DNA from: WHSO01 sp963732875
GTDB lineage: Bacteria > Pseudomonadota > Alphaproteobacteria > SMXQ01
Direction: 5' to 3'
Assembly (NCBI GenBank): GCA_963732875.1
Contig: CAVTBD010000002.1
Location: 434,001 to 498,000 of the forward strand
DNA: 64,000 bases
Position 1 is the stretch's first letter, and each line of letters opens with the position of its first letter. This document shows, piece after piece, positions 35,491 to 45,165 of the stretch. A program made the translations under genes and the position numbers. Under the pieces are notes generated by a model, which saw nothing but the letters and a program-made list of their open reading frames with translations, was not told the DNA's origin and ran no database searches.

Positions 35491-36969
35491 CTAGCGCGCC
35501 GCACCGGCCATGGACGCCGGCATCGACGGCGCGTGCCAGCCGATGATGCGCGTCTCCGGCAAGGCGATGATGACGGTGGTGCCCCGCCCGACCGCGCTCT
35601 GGATATCGAGCGTACCGCCATGCAGCTCGACAATGCGCTTGACCAGCGGCAGGCCGAGCCCGAGGCCGTCGTGTTGACGGCTGATGGCGCTTTCCACCTG
35701 CACGAATGGCTGGATGATCTTGGGAATGTCCGCCTCTTCGATGCCGATGCCCGTGTCGCGTACGGCGATGGCGCAGGCGCCGTCGGCAAGCGCCGTGACG
35801 GAAACCTCCACCTCGCCGCCCTTGCCGGTGAACTTGATGGCATTGGACACGAGGTTGATCAGGGCCTGGGTGATCAGGCGCTGGTCGGCACGCAGGCCGA
35901 CACCCGTGGTGTTTTCCCAGGCGAGACGCACGCCTTCCTCGGTGGCCTTGTTGCGGAACATGCGCATGCAGGTATCGACCAGCCCTTCGAGATCGAATTC
36001 CTCCTCGCTCAGTTCCAGCTTGTTTGCCTCCGCGCGCGACAGGTCGAGGATGTCGTTGATGATCTCGAGCAGGTGCTGGCCGCTGGTATAGATGTCCTCG
36101 GCATAGGCGCGATAACGTCCCGATCCGAGCGGCCCGAACATCTCGAGCTTGAGGAACTCCGAAAAGCCGATGATGGCGTTGAGGGGCGTGCGCAGCTCGT
36201 GGCTGACGATCGCGAGGAATTCGCTCTTGGCGTGGTTGGCGGCCTGGGATTCGGCGAGCAGCGCCTCGGAGCGCTCCTTCTCGTGCATCAGGAGCTGGGT
36301 GCCGATCCAATTGCGCCGGATATAGAGCTCCTGGATGTAGCTCGCGAAGATGCCGACCAGGGACGCCATCACCAGGAAGAAGTTGTTGGCGATGAGCGTG
36401 GTGCGCGGGATCGGATTGAGCCCCAGCGCGACCGCCTGATAGGCGGCCACCAGCGCCACCGAGACCAGCGTCGCCCACAGGAACTTGAGCCGCACCAGGG
36501 TGGAGCCGTAGATCACCACCATGATCAGGCCGGCGTAGTAGATCGCATTGGCGGGCGGCGGTGAGACCCACGTCATGGCCACCACGCCGAAACCGCTCGC
36601 GGCCATGCATGCCGAGAGAAGTGCCTGGGAGTGGCGGAAATAGAAGCGCGGGAAAAAGGTCGAGACCAGCACGGCGAGAATCACCGGGCATACCGCGCCG
36701 AAACGGATCAGCCAGACATCATTGTAGGCATCGTGCATAAGCCGGTAATCGAGAATGCCGAAAACGGCGTACAGCAGCATGGCGAAGAACAGCGAGATCC
36801 TGACCAGCGGCAGTGCCTTGGCCATGTTGTCACGCACATAGACCTGCTCCGTCTTCCGGTCGCGGAAGTAGAGCGTGAACATGTCAAGCTCGTAGCGGGA
36901 ATTGCTCGAACCTTCCCCGGTCGGATGCGTGGGTGTGTGCGGCACCATGCCGTTTTCCGGAATCCCCAA
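35491..36969 (-). CDS. Sensor histidine kinase with six-helix membrane sensor
   Basis: 492 residues. About 50 cytoplasmic residues precede six hydrophobic segments (about 54-74, 87-106, 115-133, 142-158, 163-183, 192-212) with short loops, so the sensor is in the membrane rather than periplasmic. A coiled stretch leads to the DHp domain with phospho-acceptor His257 in SHELRTPLN. The HATPase domain has the N box (ALINLVSNAIKFTG), G1 (RDTGIGIEEADIPKI) and G2 (DGLGLGLPLVKRIVELHGG). There is no receiver domain and no response regulator beside it. Its catalytic core closely resembles the CBS-kinase at 50.9-52.1 kb (EMFGPLG...RY...YA.DI..SG.HLL). Confidence 0.88.
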   Translation of the reverse strand: MGIPENGMVPHTPTHPTGEGSSNSRYELDMFTLYFRDRKTEQVYVRDNMAKALPLVRISLFFAMLLYAVFGILDYRLMHDAYNDVWLIRFGAVCPVILAVLVSTFFPRFYFRHSQALLSACMAASGFGVVAMTWVSPPPANAIYYAGLIMVVIYGSTLVRLKFLWATLVSVALVAAYQAVALGLNPIPRTTLIANNFFLVMASLVGIFASYIQELYIRRNWIGTQLLMHEKERSEALLAESQAANHAKSEFLAIVSHELRTPLNAIIGFSEFLKLEMFGPLGSGRYRAYAEDIYTSGQHLLEIINDILDLSRAEANKLELSEEEFDLEGLVDTCMRMFRNKATEEGVRLAWENTTGVGLRADQRLITQALINLVSNAIKFTGKGGEVEVSVTALADGACAIAVRDTGIGIEEADIPKIIQPFVQVESAISRQHDGLGLGLPLVKRIVELHGGTLDIQSAVGRGTTVIIALPETRIIGWHAPSMPASMAGAAR

Positions 36970-37113
36970 TACCTATTGCGGCAGCAAGGAGCCCCAGTGC
37001 CGCGATCCTAGGCTAGGCGCGAGTGCTTAAGAGATTGTTAAGACCTGCCCCCGGAAAGGCGCAGAATTGGCTGGAAAAAGGAGCACAAACGTATTGAATT
37101 TTATGGATTTACC

Positions 37114-37161
37114 AGAGCCTGATCGGCTCAGATCGGAACGATCTTGAGCCGATCAGGCTCT
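37114..37161. repeat. Palindromic element 3
   Basis: The left arm AGAGCCTGATCGGCTCA-GATCG pairs with the right arm CGATCTTGAGCCGATCAGGCTCT around a loop of three bases, with a single unpaired base. It is a long, very stable hairpin downstream of the exported repeat protein gene and upstream of the histidine kinase start region. Both flanks are AT-rich. Confidence 0.8.
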
Positions 37162-37173
37162 ATATTTTAAGTT

Positions 37174-37226
37174 TAGAGTAGTATTCACGGTTCAGATTGA
37201 CTTAATCTGAACCGACCCTGCTCTAG
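37174..37226. repeat. Palindromic element 4, overlapping a stop codon
   Basis: The core CGGTTCAGATT-GACTT-AATCTGAACCG is perfect (37188-37214). Outer arms TAGAG/CTCTA extend it imperfectly to 37174-37226. The right outer arm includes the CTA at 37223-37225, which is the TAG stop of the minus-strand gene. The arrangement, two adjacent palindromes with the nearer one holding a stop codon, repeats that seen at 7652-7814. Confidence 0.7.
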
Positions 37227-39317
37227 GGGCGCCCACTGCTCGGCTTGGTGTTCGGGCTGGTGCCGAAGATATCCCCTAGAAGGTCTAATAGGTCGACTTC
37301 CGGCGTGCCATCCGCATCTTTCGCCGGCTCCTTGGTGGCGACGCTGGCGCCGTGATCGCCGTCCTTGGGGGCGTCATCATGCGCCTCGGCAGCCCGCTTG
37401 GCAGGCGTTTCGGTATCCCCGGAAGTCGCCTTCCTGCTCTCCTCCGGCTGCGGCTTCGCCGCTTCCCTGGCAGGCTGGGGGGCGGATTTCAACGTCCTTC
37501 TTAGAGGCCGGCTTGGCGGGCTTGAGCGGTACCTCGACCCGCGGCGCAAGTCCCGTGAACGGCACCAGACGGCCGGCACCGTCGGTCTTGAACAGGGCCA
37601 CGTCGCGGCCCCAGTTGGTGGCGACGCCCGCCACCACGAAGCCGCCGTCGGCCGTGGTCAGCGCCGCGGTCGCGAGGCTTGCGCCGTTGTCGCCCAGGAG
37701 CCGCTGCCACGACACCGTGCCGTCGGCACCGATCGCGGTCAGCGAGATGCGCGTCGCGGTTTCGCCGGTTCGTCCGGCAACGCCGAGCACCAGGTAGCCG
37801 CCGCCGTCGCGCGCCGTCACCGCCGTCGCCGCGCCGAAGGCGTGGCCCTTGCGGCAGGCGAAGTCCCTGACCGCGCCCAGGTCGCCGGCCACGGCCCTGC
37901 TCGCCTCGCTCTGTGGTCGTCCCTTGTAGGCGGCGGTCAGGGCGGCGGCCGGATCGGCGGTGGCACACAGCTCGGCGGTGCCCGCGATCGGCCCGTCGTG
38001 GGGTGGCTGGCGCTTGCGCCACACGACCTCGCCCGCAGCATCCACGTGCATGTAGGCGAGCGCATTGTCGTCGCGCCCGACCGCAATGACGCCGCCGTCC
38101 GGTGCCGGTGCCAGCGCGGTGAGGGCCATGCCCTTGCCGGTGCGCGAGGCGAAACGCCTGAGCCAGCGTGCCTTGCCGTCGGGGGCGATACGCAGCAGGT
38201 AGCCCTCGGCCGAATCGGCATCGCCCGCGCTGCGCCGCGTCTCGCCCGCTGCGACGACATCGCCGCCCTTGAGCACCAGAGCGTCCTGCACGTCGAACCA
38301 CAAGGTGCCGGCGGCCCGCCCGAAAACCTCCTTGCCGCGCGCCTTGCCATCGGGAGCAAGCCGGACCGCCACCGGCAACCGCGCGGCGGCCTGGCCGGTC
38401 TTTTCATCCTTGCCGATCTCGATCACGCCGAGGGCCAGGATATCGCCGCCGGGCAACAGCCGGGCGATGCTCCCCTCTCCGTGCGGCGCCGCCGCGAAGC
38501 CGATGATCCAGGGATCCCCGTCGCCATTGGCGACCTCGTTGCCGAGGCGGTCGGTGACGGCCACCATCTGGACGCCCTTCTGGACGCCCCCGAACAGATA
38601 GCCGCGGCCCGGCACCGGCACCACGCTCCTGAGGCTGCCAGCGTCGGTCGGCCCGCCCAGCGGCCGGTGCCAGATACGCCGGCCGGTGGCATCGAACGCG
38701 GTGATCCACGGCAGGGTAACATTGATCTCCTTGTCGTCCTGCTTCTTGCGCACGTAGAGCGCACCGGCGACGACGACGCCCCCCTCGGGGGTACGCGCCA
38801 GCGCCGCAGCACTGTCCTCCCCGGGGCCCCCGAACACGACTGCGTGCTTTTTCCAGGCAACGATCTCCGCCTTGTCCGCGAGCCATGCCTGGCGCGCGGT
38901 CTCCCATGCGGCCCGGAGTCCTGAAGCCGCCTTGACTGCGCGCACCTTTTCGTCCTGCTCGGCCTTGATCTTGACGTAGAGGTGGATCGCCTCCTGGTAG
39001 TCGGCCCCCTTGCGTCCGGTCTCCTTGAGGTAGCTCGCGAGCGAGCGCCGCGCCATCGACAGCGCGCCCAGCGAGTAGAAGGCACGCGCCTCGTAGAATG
39101 GGGTCTCCGGCGGCATTTTGCCGCCGATCTTGCGCATCTTTTCCACGATCACGAGGACCTGGCGCGCGTTACCGTCGTGCACCGCGTTGACCAGCTCGAG
39201 CCGCAGCACGTCGAAACGCACCCCGGGCGGCAGATCGTCCTGGGCACGAGCCGGCGCCGCACCGAGCACGACGACCGAGGCCAGCAATACCGCCGAGAGC
39301 ACGCGAAGAAACATCAC
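37223..39317 (-). CDS. Exported beta-propeller-like repeat protein with low-complexity tail, one frame change
   Basis: Signal peptide (LRVLSAVLLASVVVLGAAPARA), a helical TPR-like region (about 30-130), then repeated blocks of about 50-60 residues of the pattern GGVVVAG / WITAFDATGRRIWHRPLGG / GGDILALG, as in WD40-like or PQQ-like propellers. A Lys/Glu/Ala/Pro-rich tail ends DLLGDIFGTSPNTKPSSGRP. As written, the main frame runs out at 37377 and the tail is in another frame. Dropping one G from the G6 run at 37477-37482 joins them (EIRPQPAREAAKPQPEE). The length is one base over a multiple of three. Probably periplasmic; function unknown. The stop codon lies in palindromic element 4. Confidence 0.65.
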
Positions 39318-39408
39318 GGGACACCCCGTTCGTCCTGAAAAAACCTAGGCTTATGGGTATCATGGGTCCCCGCGCCCCGCAACGGGTGGAGGGACGTGAG
39401 CGCGCCGG

Positions 39409-40716
39409 TCAGTGGCCGTCTGGCCTGTCGAGCTTGCGACCGCCCTTGTGGATTTCGTCAGGCGACTGGGCGAGTCCCGCGTTCATCACCGTGTCGCGGA
39501 CTTCGGCGTCGCCCACGTCGGCCTCCTCGAGATCGGCGGAGGTCATATCGGCGCCGGTGAGATTGGCGCCGTGCAGGTTCGCTTCCTTGAGGTTGGCCTC
39601 GGACAGGTCGGCGAAGGACAGGTTGGCTTTCTCGAGGTTGACCGACCACATGCGGCTGGTCTCGCCGCCGCCGGGACGCCAGATGGTGGCGGGCCCGAGG
39701 TTAGCGTAGCGCAGGCTCGCGCGGTAGAGATTCGCGCCGCGCAGGTTCGCGCCCATCAGGTCCGCCATATAGAGATTGGCATGCTGGAGGTTCGCTTCCG
39801 ACAGGTCGGCCAGCAGGAACTGGCAGTAGGACAGGATCGCCCCCGACAGGTTGGCGCGCGACAGGTTGGCGCCGTTGAAGTTGAGGCGCTCGAGATTGAC
39901 GTCGCTCAGGTCACGGCCGCGGAAGTCGCCGCGCCGTCCCCGCTGCCCGTTCGATTCGATCCACATCTCGTGCTCGCGCAGCAGCACACGGATGTCCTCG
40001 GAAAGATCGCCGGTTTCCTTGGTCTCGACCGCATCATCGAGGTTGGCGCCGCGGAAGTTGGCGCGGTCGATATTGGCGCCCGTGAGGCGCGCACCAGAGA
40101 GATTGGCACCTTCCAGCGCCGTGCCTGAGAGATTGGCACCGGACAGGTTGGCCCCCGAGAGATTCGCGCCCGACAGGTCCGCGTCCGAAAGATCGGCATC
40201 GGACAGGTTCGAGTCCGACAGATCGGTCTGCACCATCACCGTCTTCGACATGTCCGTACCCACCGCCGAGGCCGAGCTCATGCGGGCTTCGCTCAGGTTC
40301 GCGTTGTGCATCTTGGCGCGGTCGAGACGCGCATGGGTGAGGTCGGTGCGGGGATCCTCGGCCGGTCCCTGCTGGAGATAGCGCCCGGCACGCAGGTCCG
40401 CGTCGACCAGATTCGCTTCGGTCAGCTTTGCGCCCCGGAAATGCGCACCCTTGAGGTCCGAACGCGACAGGTTCGCGCGCGTCAGGTTGGAGAACTCGAA
40501 ATTGGCGCGGAACAGGTCGGCGAAGCTCAGGTTGGCGTTGGCAAGCAGGCTGCGGCTGAAGTTCGCCGCCGCCGCCACCACGCTCTTCAGGTTGATTTCC
40601 TCGAGATTGAGTCCCGACAGGTCCTCGCCCGAGAGATCGGCACGGACACCATCGGCCTTCCCGTCGAGAAAAGCCTTGTGACGGGACAGCATTGCAGCGA
40701 GACCAGCGACGGCCAT
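39409..40716 (-). CDS. Pentapeptide-repeat protein, two repeat blocks
   Basis: 435 residues, almost entirely A(N/D)LXX-type repeats (ANLSFADL, ANLSGANLSGANLSGTAL), which fold into a right-handed quadrilateral beta-helix. Two blocks are separated by about 35 non-repeat residues around 232-266 (DLSEDIRVLLREHEMWIESNGQRG), predicted helical. The first block has short non-repeat insertions (GRYLQQGPAEDPRTD), the second a break (IWRPGGGETSRMWSV). No signal peptide, so likely cytoplasmic. Some relatives mimic DNA and protect gyrase, but this cannot be claimed here. The start at 40716 lacks a strong ribosome-binding site. Confidence 0.88.
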   Translation of the reverse strand: MAVAGLAAMLSRHKAFLDGKADGVRADLSGEDLSGLNLEEINLKSVVAAAANFSRSLLANANLSFADLFRANFEFSNLTRANLSRSDLKGAHFRGAKLTEANLVDADLRAGRYLQQGPAEDPRTDLTHARLDRAKMHNANLSEARMSSASAVGTDMSKTVMVQTDLSDSNLSDADLSDADLSGANLSGANLSGANLSGTALEGANLSGARLTGANIDRANFRGANLDDAVETKETGDLSEDIRVLLREHEMWIESNGQRGRRGDFRGRDLSDVNLERLNFNGANLSRANLSGAILSYCQFLLADLSEANLQHANLYMADLMGANLRGANLYRASLRYANLGPATIWRPGGGETSRMWSVNLEKANLSFADLSEANLKEANLHGANLTGADMTSADLEEADVGDAEVRDTVMNAGLAQSPDEIHKGGRKLDRPDGH

Positions 40717-40980
40717 TCAGGTGACTCCAGGGAACGCGGCGAAAAATGGCAACGTAAATGGATATTTAGGCCGACGTCAGCCTAAATCCAACCTAAAGAC
40801 ACAGCATAAACTTTAACAACTCGTTTAACCTTAAGAATGCTTGAGAATCCGCGCCTTAGAGGAATATCGCGGGAATCCCAAGAGTCTTCCGCGTGGCCGG
40901 AACCGCCAGTTACGGCAATTCCGCGCCGCCGCGGGCCGTGCTACCTAGGTCGATATCCGCAGGACAAAAGCGAGCCCGCC

Positions 40981-41646
40981 TTGGACATCCCCGCCTTGAG
41001 CATCGAGGTTTATGCCGATCCCGTCTGCCCCTGGTGCTTCATCGGCAAGCGCCGGCTGGATCAGGCGCGCGCCCTTGCCGGCGGCACGGTCACGGTGATC
41101 TGGCGGGCCTATCAGCTCAACCCCGCCATGCCTGTTGACGGCATGGAACGCGGCGCCTATCTGGCGGCGAAGTTCGGCGGTCCCGACCGTGCGCGCCAGG
41201 TCTACGAGGTGATCCGCCGCGAAGGACTCGATGCCGGTATCACGTTCGCGTTCTCGCGCATTGCCCGCACCCCCAATACCCTGAGCGCCCACCGGCTGGT
41301 GCGGTTCGCCACCGAGCGCGGCGCCGCCGATGCCCTGATGGAACGGCTGTTCGCGGGCTATTTTCTGGAAGGGCGCGACATCGGCGCCCCCGAGGAACTG
41401 GCCCGGATCGCCGCCGAAGCGGGGCTCGACGCCGACGCCGCGCGGGAATTCCTCGCGGGCAATGCGTTTACCGAATCCGTTCTGCAAGAGGACCGCATGG
41501 CGCGCGCATCGGGCATTTCGGGCGTGCCGCATTTCGTCGTTGCCGGACGCTATGCCCTGCCCGGCGCCCAAAGCCCCAAGGTGATCGCGCGGGCGATCGA
41601 GCTTGCGCGCGTCAGCGAGGGGCTGGCGCGCCGCGCCGGAGAATAA
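40981..41646 (+). CDS. DsbA family oxidoreductase, FrnE type
   Basis: About 221 residues if started at TTG 40981, which fits the usual FrnE length; the frame is open from ATG 40837, but that extension is Arg/Pro-rich. The thioredoxin-fold active site CPWC is at residues 16-19 (YADPVCPWCFIGKRRLDQA). The helical insertion (NTLSAHRLVRFA; LFAGYFLEGRDIGAPEEL) and the cis-Pro region GISGVPHFVVAGRYALPGAQSP complete the fold. There is no signal peptide, so it acts in the cytoplasm as a thiol-disulphide oxidoreductase or isomerase. It converges on mfd with a 9-bp gap. Confidence 0.88.
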   Translation: MDIPALSIEVYADPVCPWCFIGKRRLDQARALAGGTVTVIWRAYQLNPAMPVDGMERGAYLAAKFGGPDRARQVYEVIRREGLDAGITFAFSRIARTPNTLSAHRLVRFATERGAADALMERLFAGYFLEGRDIGAPEELARIAAEAGLDADAAREFLAGNAFTESVLQEDRMARASGISGVPHFVVAGRYALPGAQSPKVIARAIELARVSEGLARRAGE

Positions 41647-41655
41647 ATCCCAAAT

Positions 41656-44600
41656 TCAACGTGCCGCGGCCGCGACCGGCGCCGCCGCAAGCCGCGCGAG
41701 CGCGTCGATCTCGATGCCAAGCCCCCTGACGCGATCCTGGGGAGTCGGCCAGTGGCGGGCGATCACGAGGGTCTGGTCGGGACGCGCCTTCATGGTGCCG
41801 GGCGACTTGGCGATGGCGGCGATCAGCCCTTCCGGGTTGGCGAAGCGGTCCTCATGGAAGGCGACGGTGCAGCCCTTGGGCCCGGCCTCGACCCGGGCGA
41901 CGCCGGCGGCCCGGCAGGCGTGCTTGAGCGCCACCACCGCGATCAGGTTCTCCACCTCCGGCGGCAGCGGCCCGAACCGGTCGATCAGCTCGGCGGCGAA
42001 GGCCTCGACCTCCTCGCGGTCCACCAGCGCCGACAGGCGCCGGTAGAGGCCGAGCCGCACGCCGAGGTCGGCGACGTAGGCCTCCGGGATCAACACCGGC
42101 ACGTCGACGGTGATCTGGGGCGTCCACTCGCTTTCGGCCACCACCCCGCCCTTGAGCTCGGCGACGGTCTCCTCGAGCATCTGCTGGTAAAGCTCGGCGC
42201 CGACTTCGCGGATATGGCCCGACTGCTCCTCGCCCAGCAGGTTGCCCGCGCCGCGGATATCGAGGTCGTGGCTGGCAAGGCTGAAGCCTGCGCCCAGGCT
42301 GTCGAGGGTCTGCATCACCGCGAGCCGCTTTTCGGCATTGGCCGTCACCTGGCGGCGCGGCGGCAGCGTGAGATAGGCATAGGCACGCGTCTTGGAGCGC
42401 CCCACCCGCCCCCGCAACTGGTAGAGCTGGGCGAGCCCGAACATGTCGGCACGATGCACGATGATGGTGTTGACGTTGGGCATGTCGAGCCCGGACTCGA
42501 TGATGTTGGTCGAGATCAGGATGTCATGGTTGCGCTCGAAGAACGCCGACATCGCCGCCTCCAGCCTGGCCGGCGCCATTTGTCCATGGACCGTGACGCG
42601 GCGCGCCTCGGGCGCGATCTCGGCGAGCTGCGCCTCCAGCGCACCGATGTCGGAGATGCGCGGGCACACGTAGAAGCATTGGCCGCCCCGGTGCATCTCG
42701 CGCCGGATCGCCTCGCGGATCACCAGCGGATCGAACGGCAGGGTGAACGTACGCACGGCGAGCCGGTCCACCGGCGGCGTTGCGATGATGCTCATCTCCT
42801 TGACGCCGGTGAGCGCCAGCTGAAGCGTGCGCGGGATCGGCGTCGCGGTCAGCGTGAGCACATGCACGTCGGCGCGCATCTTCTTGAGGCGCTCCTTGTG
42901 CACCACGCCGAAATGCTGTTCCTCGTCGACGATGAGGAGGCCGAGGCGCGCGAACCGGAGCGAGGACGCCAGCAGCGCATGGGTGCCGACCACGATGTCG
43001 ACTTCCCCCTTGGCAAGGCCCGCCTTGACCTCCTCGGCGTCCTTGGGTGCGACCAGCCGCGACAGCTGCGCGATGCGCACCGGCAAGCCCTGGAAACGGG
43101 CGCGGAAGGTCTCGAAATGCTGGCGCGCGAGCAGCGTGGTCGGGACCACCACCGCGACCTGGCTGCCCGACATCGCGGCGACGAAGGCCGCGCGCAGCGC
43201 CACCTCGGTCTTGCCGAAGCCGACGTCGCCGCAGATCAGCCGGTCCATGGGCCGGTCGCGCGCGAGGTCGGCGAGCGTATCGGTGATCGCCGCCTGCTGG
43301 TCGTCGGTCTCGCTGTAGGGAAAGCGCGCGCAGAACTCCTCGAACTCGGCGGCCGGCGGCACCATGGGCGTGGCGTGCGCGAGCATGCGCGCCGCCGCGA
43401 CCTTGAGCAGCTCGTCGGCCATCTCGCGCAGGCGTTTCTTGAGGCGCGCCTTCTTGGCCTGCCACGCGGCGCCGCCGAGACGGTCGAGCGAGACGTTGCC
43501 CTGGTCCTCGCCGTAGCGGGTCAGCACGTCCATGTTCTCGACCGGCACGAACAGCTTGTCGCCGCCCTCGTAGATCAGGCGCAGGCAGTCATGAGGCACC
43601 TTGCGCGTGCCCGCCACCGCGACCTCGAGCGTCACCAGCCCGTCGTAGCGGCCGATGCCGTGCTCGACGTGGACCACCAGGGTGCCCTCGGTGAGTTGCG
43701 ACAGCTCGGTGATGAAGGCGTCCGCCGGGCGGTTGCGCCGGCGCGGGCGGGCGAGCTTCTGGCCGAGGATGTCGGGCTCGGCGATCACCGTGAGGCCGGG
43801 CGCGGCGAAGCCCTGGTCGAGGTCCAGCACCACCAGCGCGATCATGTCGGCGGGCAGGCTCTCGGCCTCCGCCCAGGTCGCGGTCGGCGCGGTCGGGCCG
43901 AACTTGTGCTCGTGCAGCAGGCGCGCGAGCCGGTTGACCGAGCCCGGGCTGGCACACGCCAGCACCACCCGGTCGCCCTGGCCGACCCGGCCCCCCACAT
44001 ATTCCGAGGCGGCGTCGAAGGCGTTGCCGCCCTGCCCGCGCGCCTCGGCGGCGAAGCTGCGCATCAGGCGCACGCCGGCGTCCTCGACCCGGCCGTCGGC
44101 GCGGGTCTCGGCGAAGGCGGTAAAGCGGATCGTCGCGCGCCCCGCGAGCGCGCGGTCGAGGACATCGCCGGTCAGGTAGAGCTGCTCGGGCGGCAGCGGA
44201 TTGTAGATCTCTCTCTCGGCCGCTCCCGCGACGCGAAGATCGCGCCGCGCGGCGTAGTAGTCGGCGATCTGCTCGAGGCGCATCTCGATCGCGTCCTGCG
44301 CGCCATCGCCGAAGCTGATCGCGGCCTCGGGCAGATAGTCGGTGAGCACGACCAGCCGGGCATGGAACAGCGGCAGCCAGTGCTCCATGCCCGGCTGGCG
44401 GCGGCCGGCCGAGACCGCGGCATAGAGCTCGTCGCCGCTGCGCGCGGCGCCGAACAGGGCCCGGTAACCGGAACGGAAGCGCGCGACGGCGTCCTCGCTC
44501 AGCAGCACCTCACTCACCGGGTTGAGCACGATCCGATCGCAGGCACCGCCCGATATCTGGGTCAGGGGATCGAAGCGCCGGAGACGCTCGATCTCGTTGC

Positions 44601-45165
44601 CGAACAGGTCGATCCGCACCGGCTCGTCCATGCCCGGCGGGAAGATATCGATGAGCCCGCCGCGGAGCGCGTATTCCCCCGGCTCCATCACGGTTTCCGC
44701 TCGCTCGAAGCCATTGGCCACTGCGAAAGCCGTCAGCGCATCGAGATCGAGCGGCCTTCCGACCGCGATCTCGAGACCGGCGTCGCGGTAGCTTTCCGGC
44801 GGTGGGACATGCTGCAGCAACGCGTTGACCGTAGTCAGCACCACCAGCGGCGGCGCGCCGGGTTCGCGCCGGGCGAGACGGCACAGGGCATCGATCCGCC
44901 GGGCGGCGATGGCGTGGTTGGGACCGACCCTGTCATAAGGCAGGCAGTCCCAGGCCGGGAACACGATCCGCTCGGTCCCGGGCGCCATCAGCGCAAGGGT
45001 ATCCTCGGCGCGCGCCAGCGCCCGGTCATCCACGGCGACGTGGATCAGGGTGGCGAGACCGCCATCGCGCAACCGTGCGGCGAGCCAGAAGGCGTCGAAC
45101 GCCCCGGGCGCCTCGGCGACCAGAAGCGGTCCGGTAACTTGGCTATTAGAGTTGTTTTTATTCAA
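41656..45165 (-). CDS. mfd: Transcription-repair coupling factor
   Basis: 1169 residues. Mfd removes RNA polymerase stalled at DNA lesions and recruits UvrA. The order is complete: a UvrB-like N-terminal module (GPLLVAEAPGAFDAFWLAARL; YALRGGLIDIFPPG); the RNA polymerase-interacting domain (GTLVVHVEHGIGRYDGLV); the RecG-like translocase with Walker A GDVGFGKTEVAL near residue 648 and DEEQ in IVDEEQHFGV near 747; the TRG motif (VGRSKTRAYAYL); and the C-terminal domain (LPPEVENLIAVVALKHACR). The start is TTG 45165, overlapping the sdhE stop (TTGA), so translation is coupled. uvrA lies in the same window at 58.5 kb. Confidence 0.96.
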   Translation of the reverse strand: MNKNNSNSQVTGPLLVAEAPGAFDAFWLAARLRDGGLATLIHVAVDDRALARAEDTLALMAPGTERIVFPAWDCLPYDRVGPNHAIAARRIDALCRLARREPGAPPLVVLTTVNALLQHVPPPESYRDAGLEIAVGRPLDLDALTAFAVANGFERAETVMEPGEYALRGGLIDIFPPGMDEPVRIDLFGNEIERLRRFDPLTQISGGACDRIVLNPVSEVLLSEDAVARFRSGYRALFGAARSGDELYAAVSAGRRQPGMEHWLPLFHARLVVLTDYLPEAAISFGDGAQDAIEMRLEQIADYYAARRDLRVAGAAEREIYNPLPPEQLYLTGDVLDRALAGRATIRFTAFAETRADGRVEDAGVRLMRSFAAEARGQGGNAFDAASEYVGGRVGQGDRVVLACASPGSVNRLARLLHEHKFGPTAPTATWAEAESLPADMIALVVLDLDQGFAAPGLTVIAEPDILGQKLARPRRRNRPADAFITELSQLTEGTLVVHVEHGIGRYDGLVTLEVAVAGTRKVPHDCLRLIYEGGDKLFVPVENMDVLTRYGEDQGNVSLDRLGGAAWQAKKARLKKRLREMADELLKVAAARMLAHATPMVPPAAEFEEFCARFPYSETDDQQAAITDTLADLARDRPMDRLICGDVGFGKTEVALRAAFVAAMSGSQVAVVVPTTLLARQHFETFRARFQGLPVRIAQLSRLVAPKDAEEVKAGLAKGEVDIVVGTHALLASSLRFARLGLLIVDEEQHFGVVHKERLKKMRADVHVLTLTATPIPRTLQLALTGVKEMSIIATPPVDRLAVRTFTLPFDPLVIREAIRREMHRGGQCFYVCPRISDIGALEAQLAEIAPEARRVTVHGQMAPARLEAAMSAFFERNHDILISTNIIESGLDMPNVNTIIVHRADMFGLAQLYQLRGRVGRSKTRAYAYLTLPPRRQVTANAEKRLAVMQTLDSLGAGFSLASHDLDIRGAGNLLGEEQSGHIREVGAELYQQMLEETVAELKGGVVAESEWTPQITVDVPVLIPEAYVADLGVRLGLYRRLSALVDREEVEAFAAELIDRFGPLPPEVENLIAVVALKHACRAAGVARVEAGPKGCTVAFHEDRFANPEGLIAAIAKSPGTMKARPDQTLVIARHWPTPQDRVRGLGIEIDALARLAAAPVAAAAR

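Noticed and set aside
39409..40716. Repetitive DNA that might be a CRISPR or tandem-repeat array
   Set aside because: The repetition follows the pentapeptide code of a long open frame; there are no constant repeats with unique spacers.
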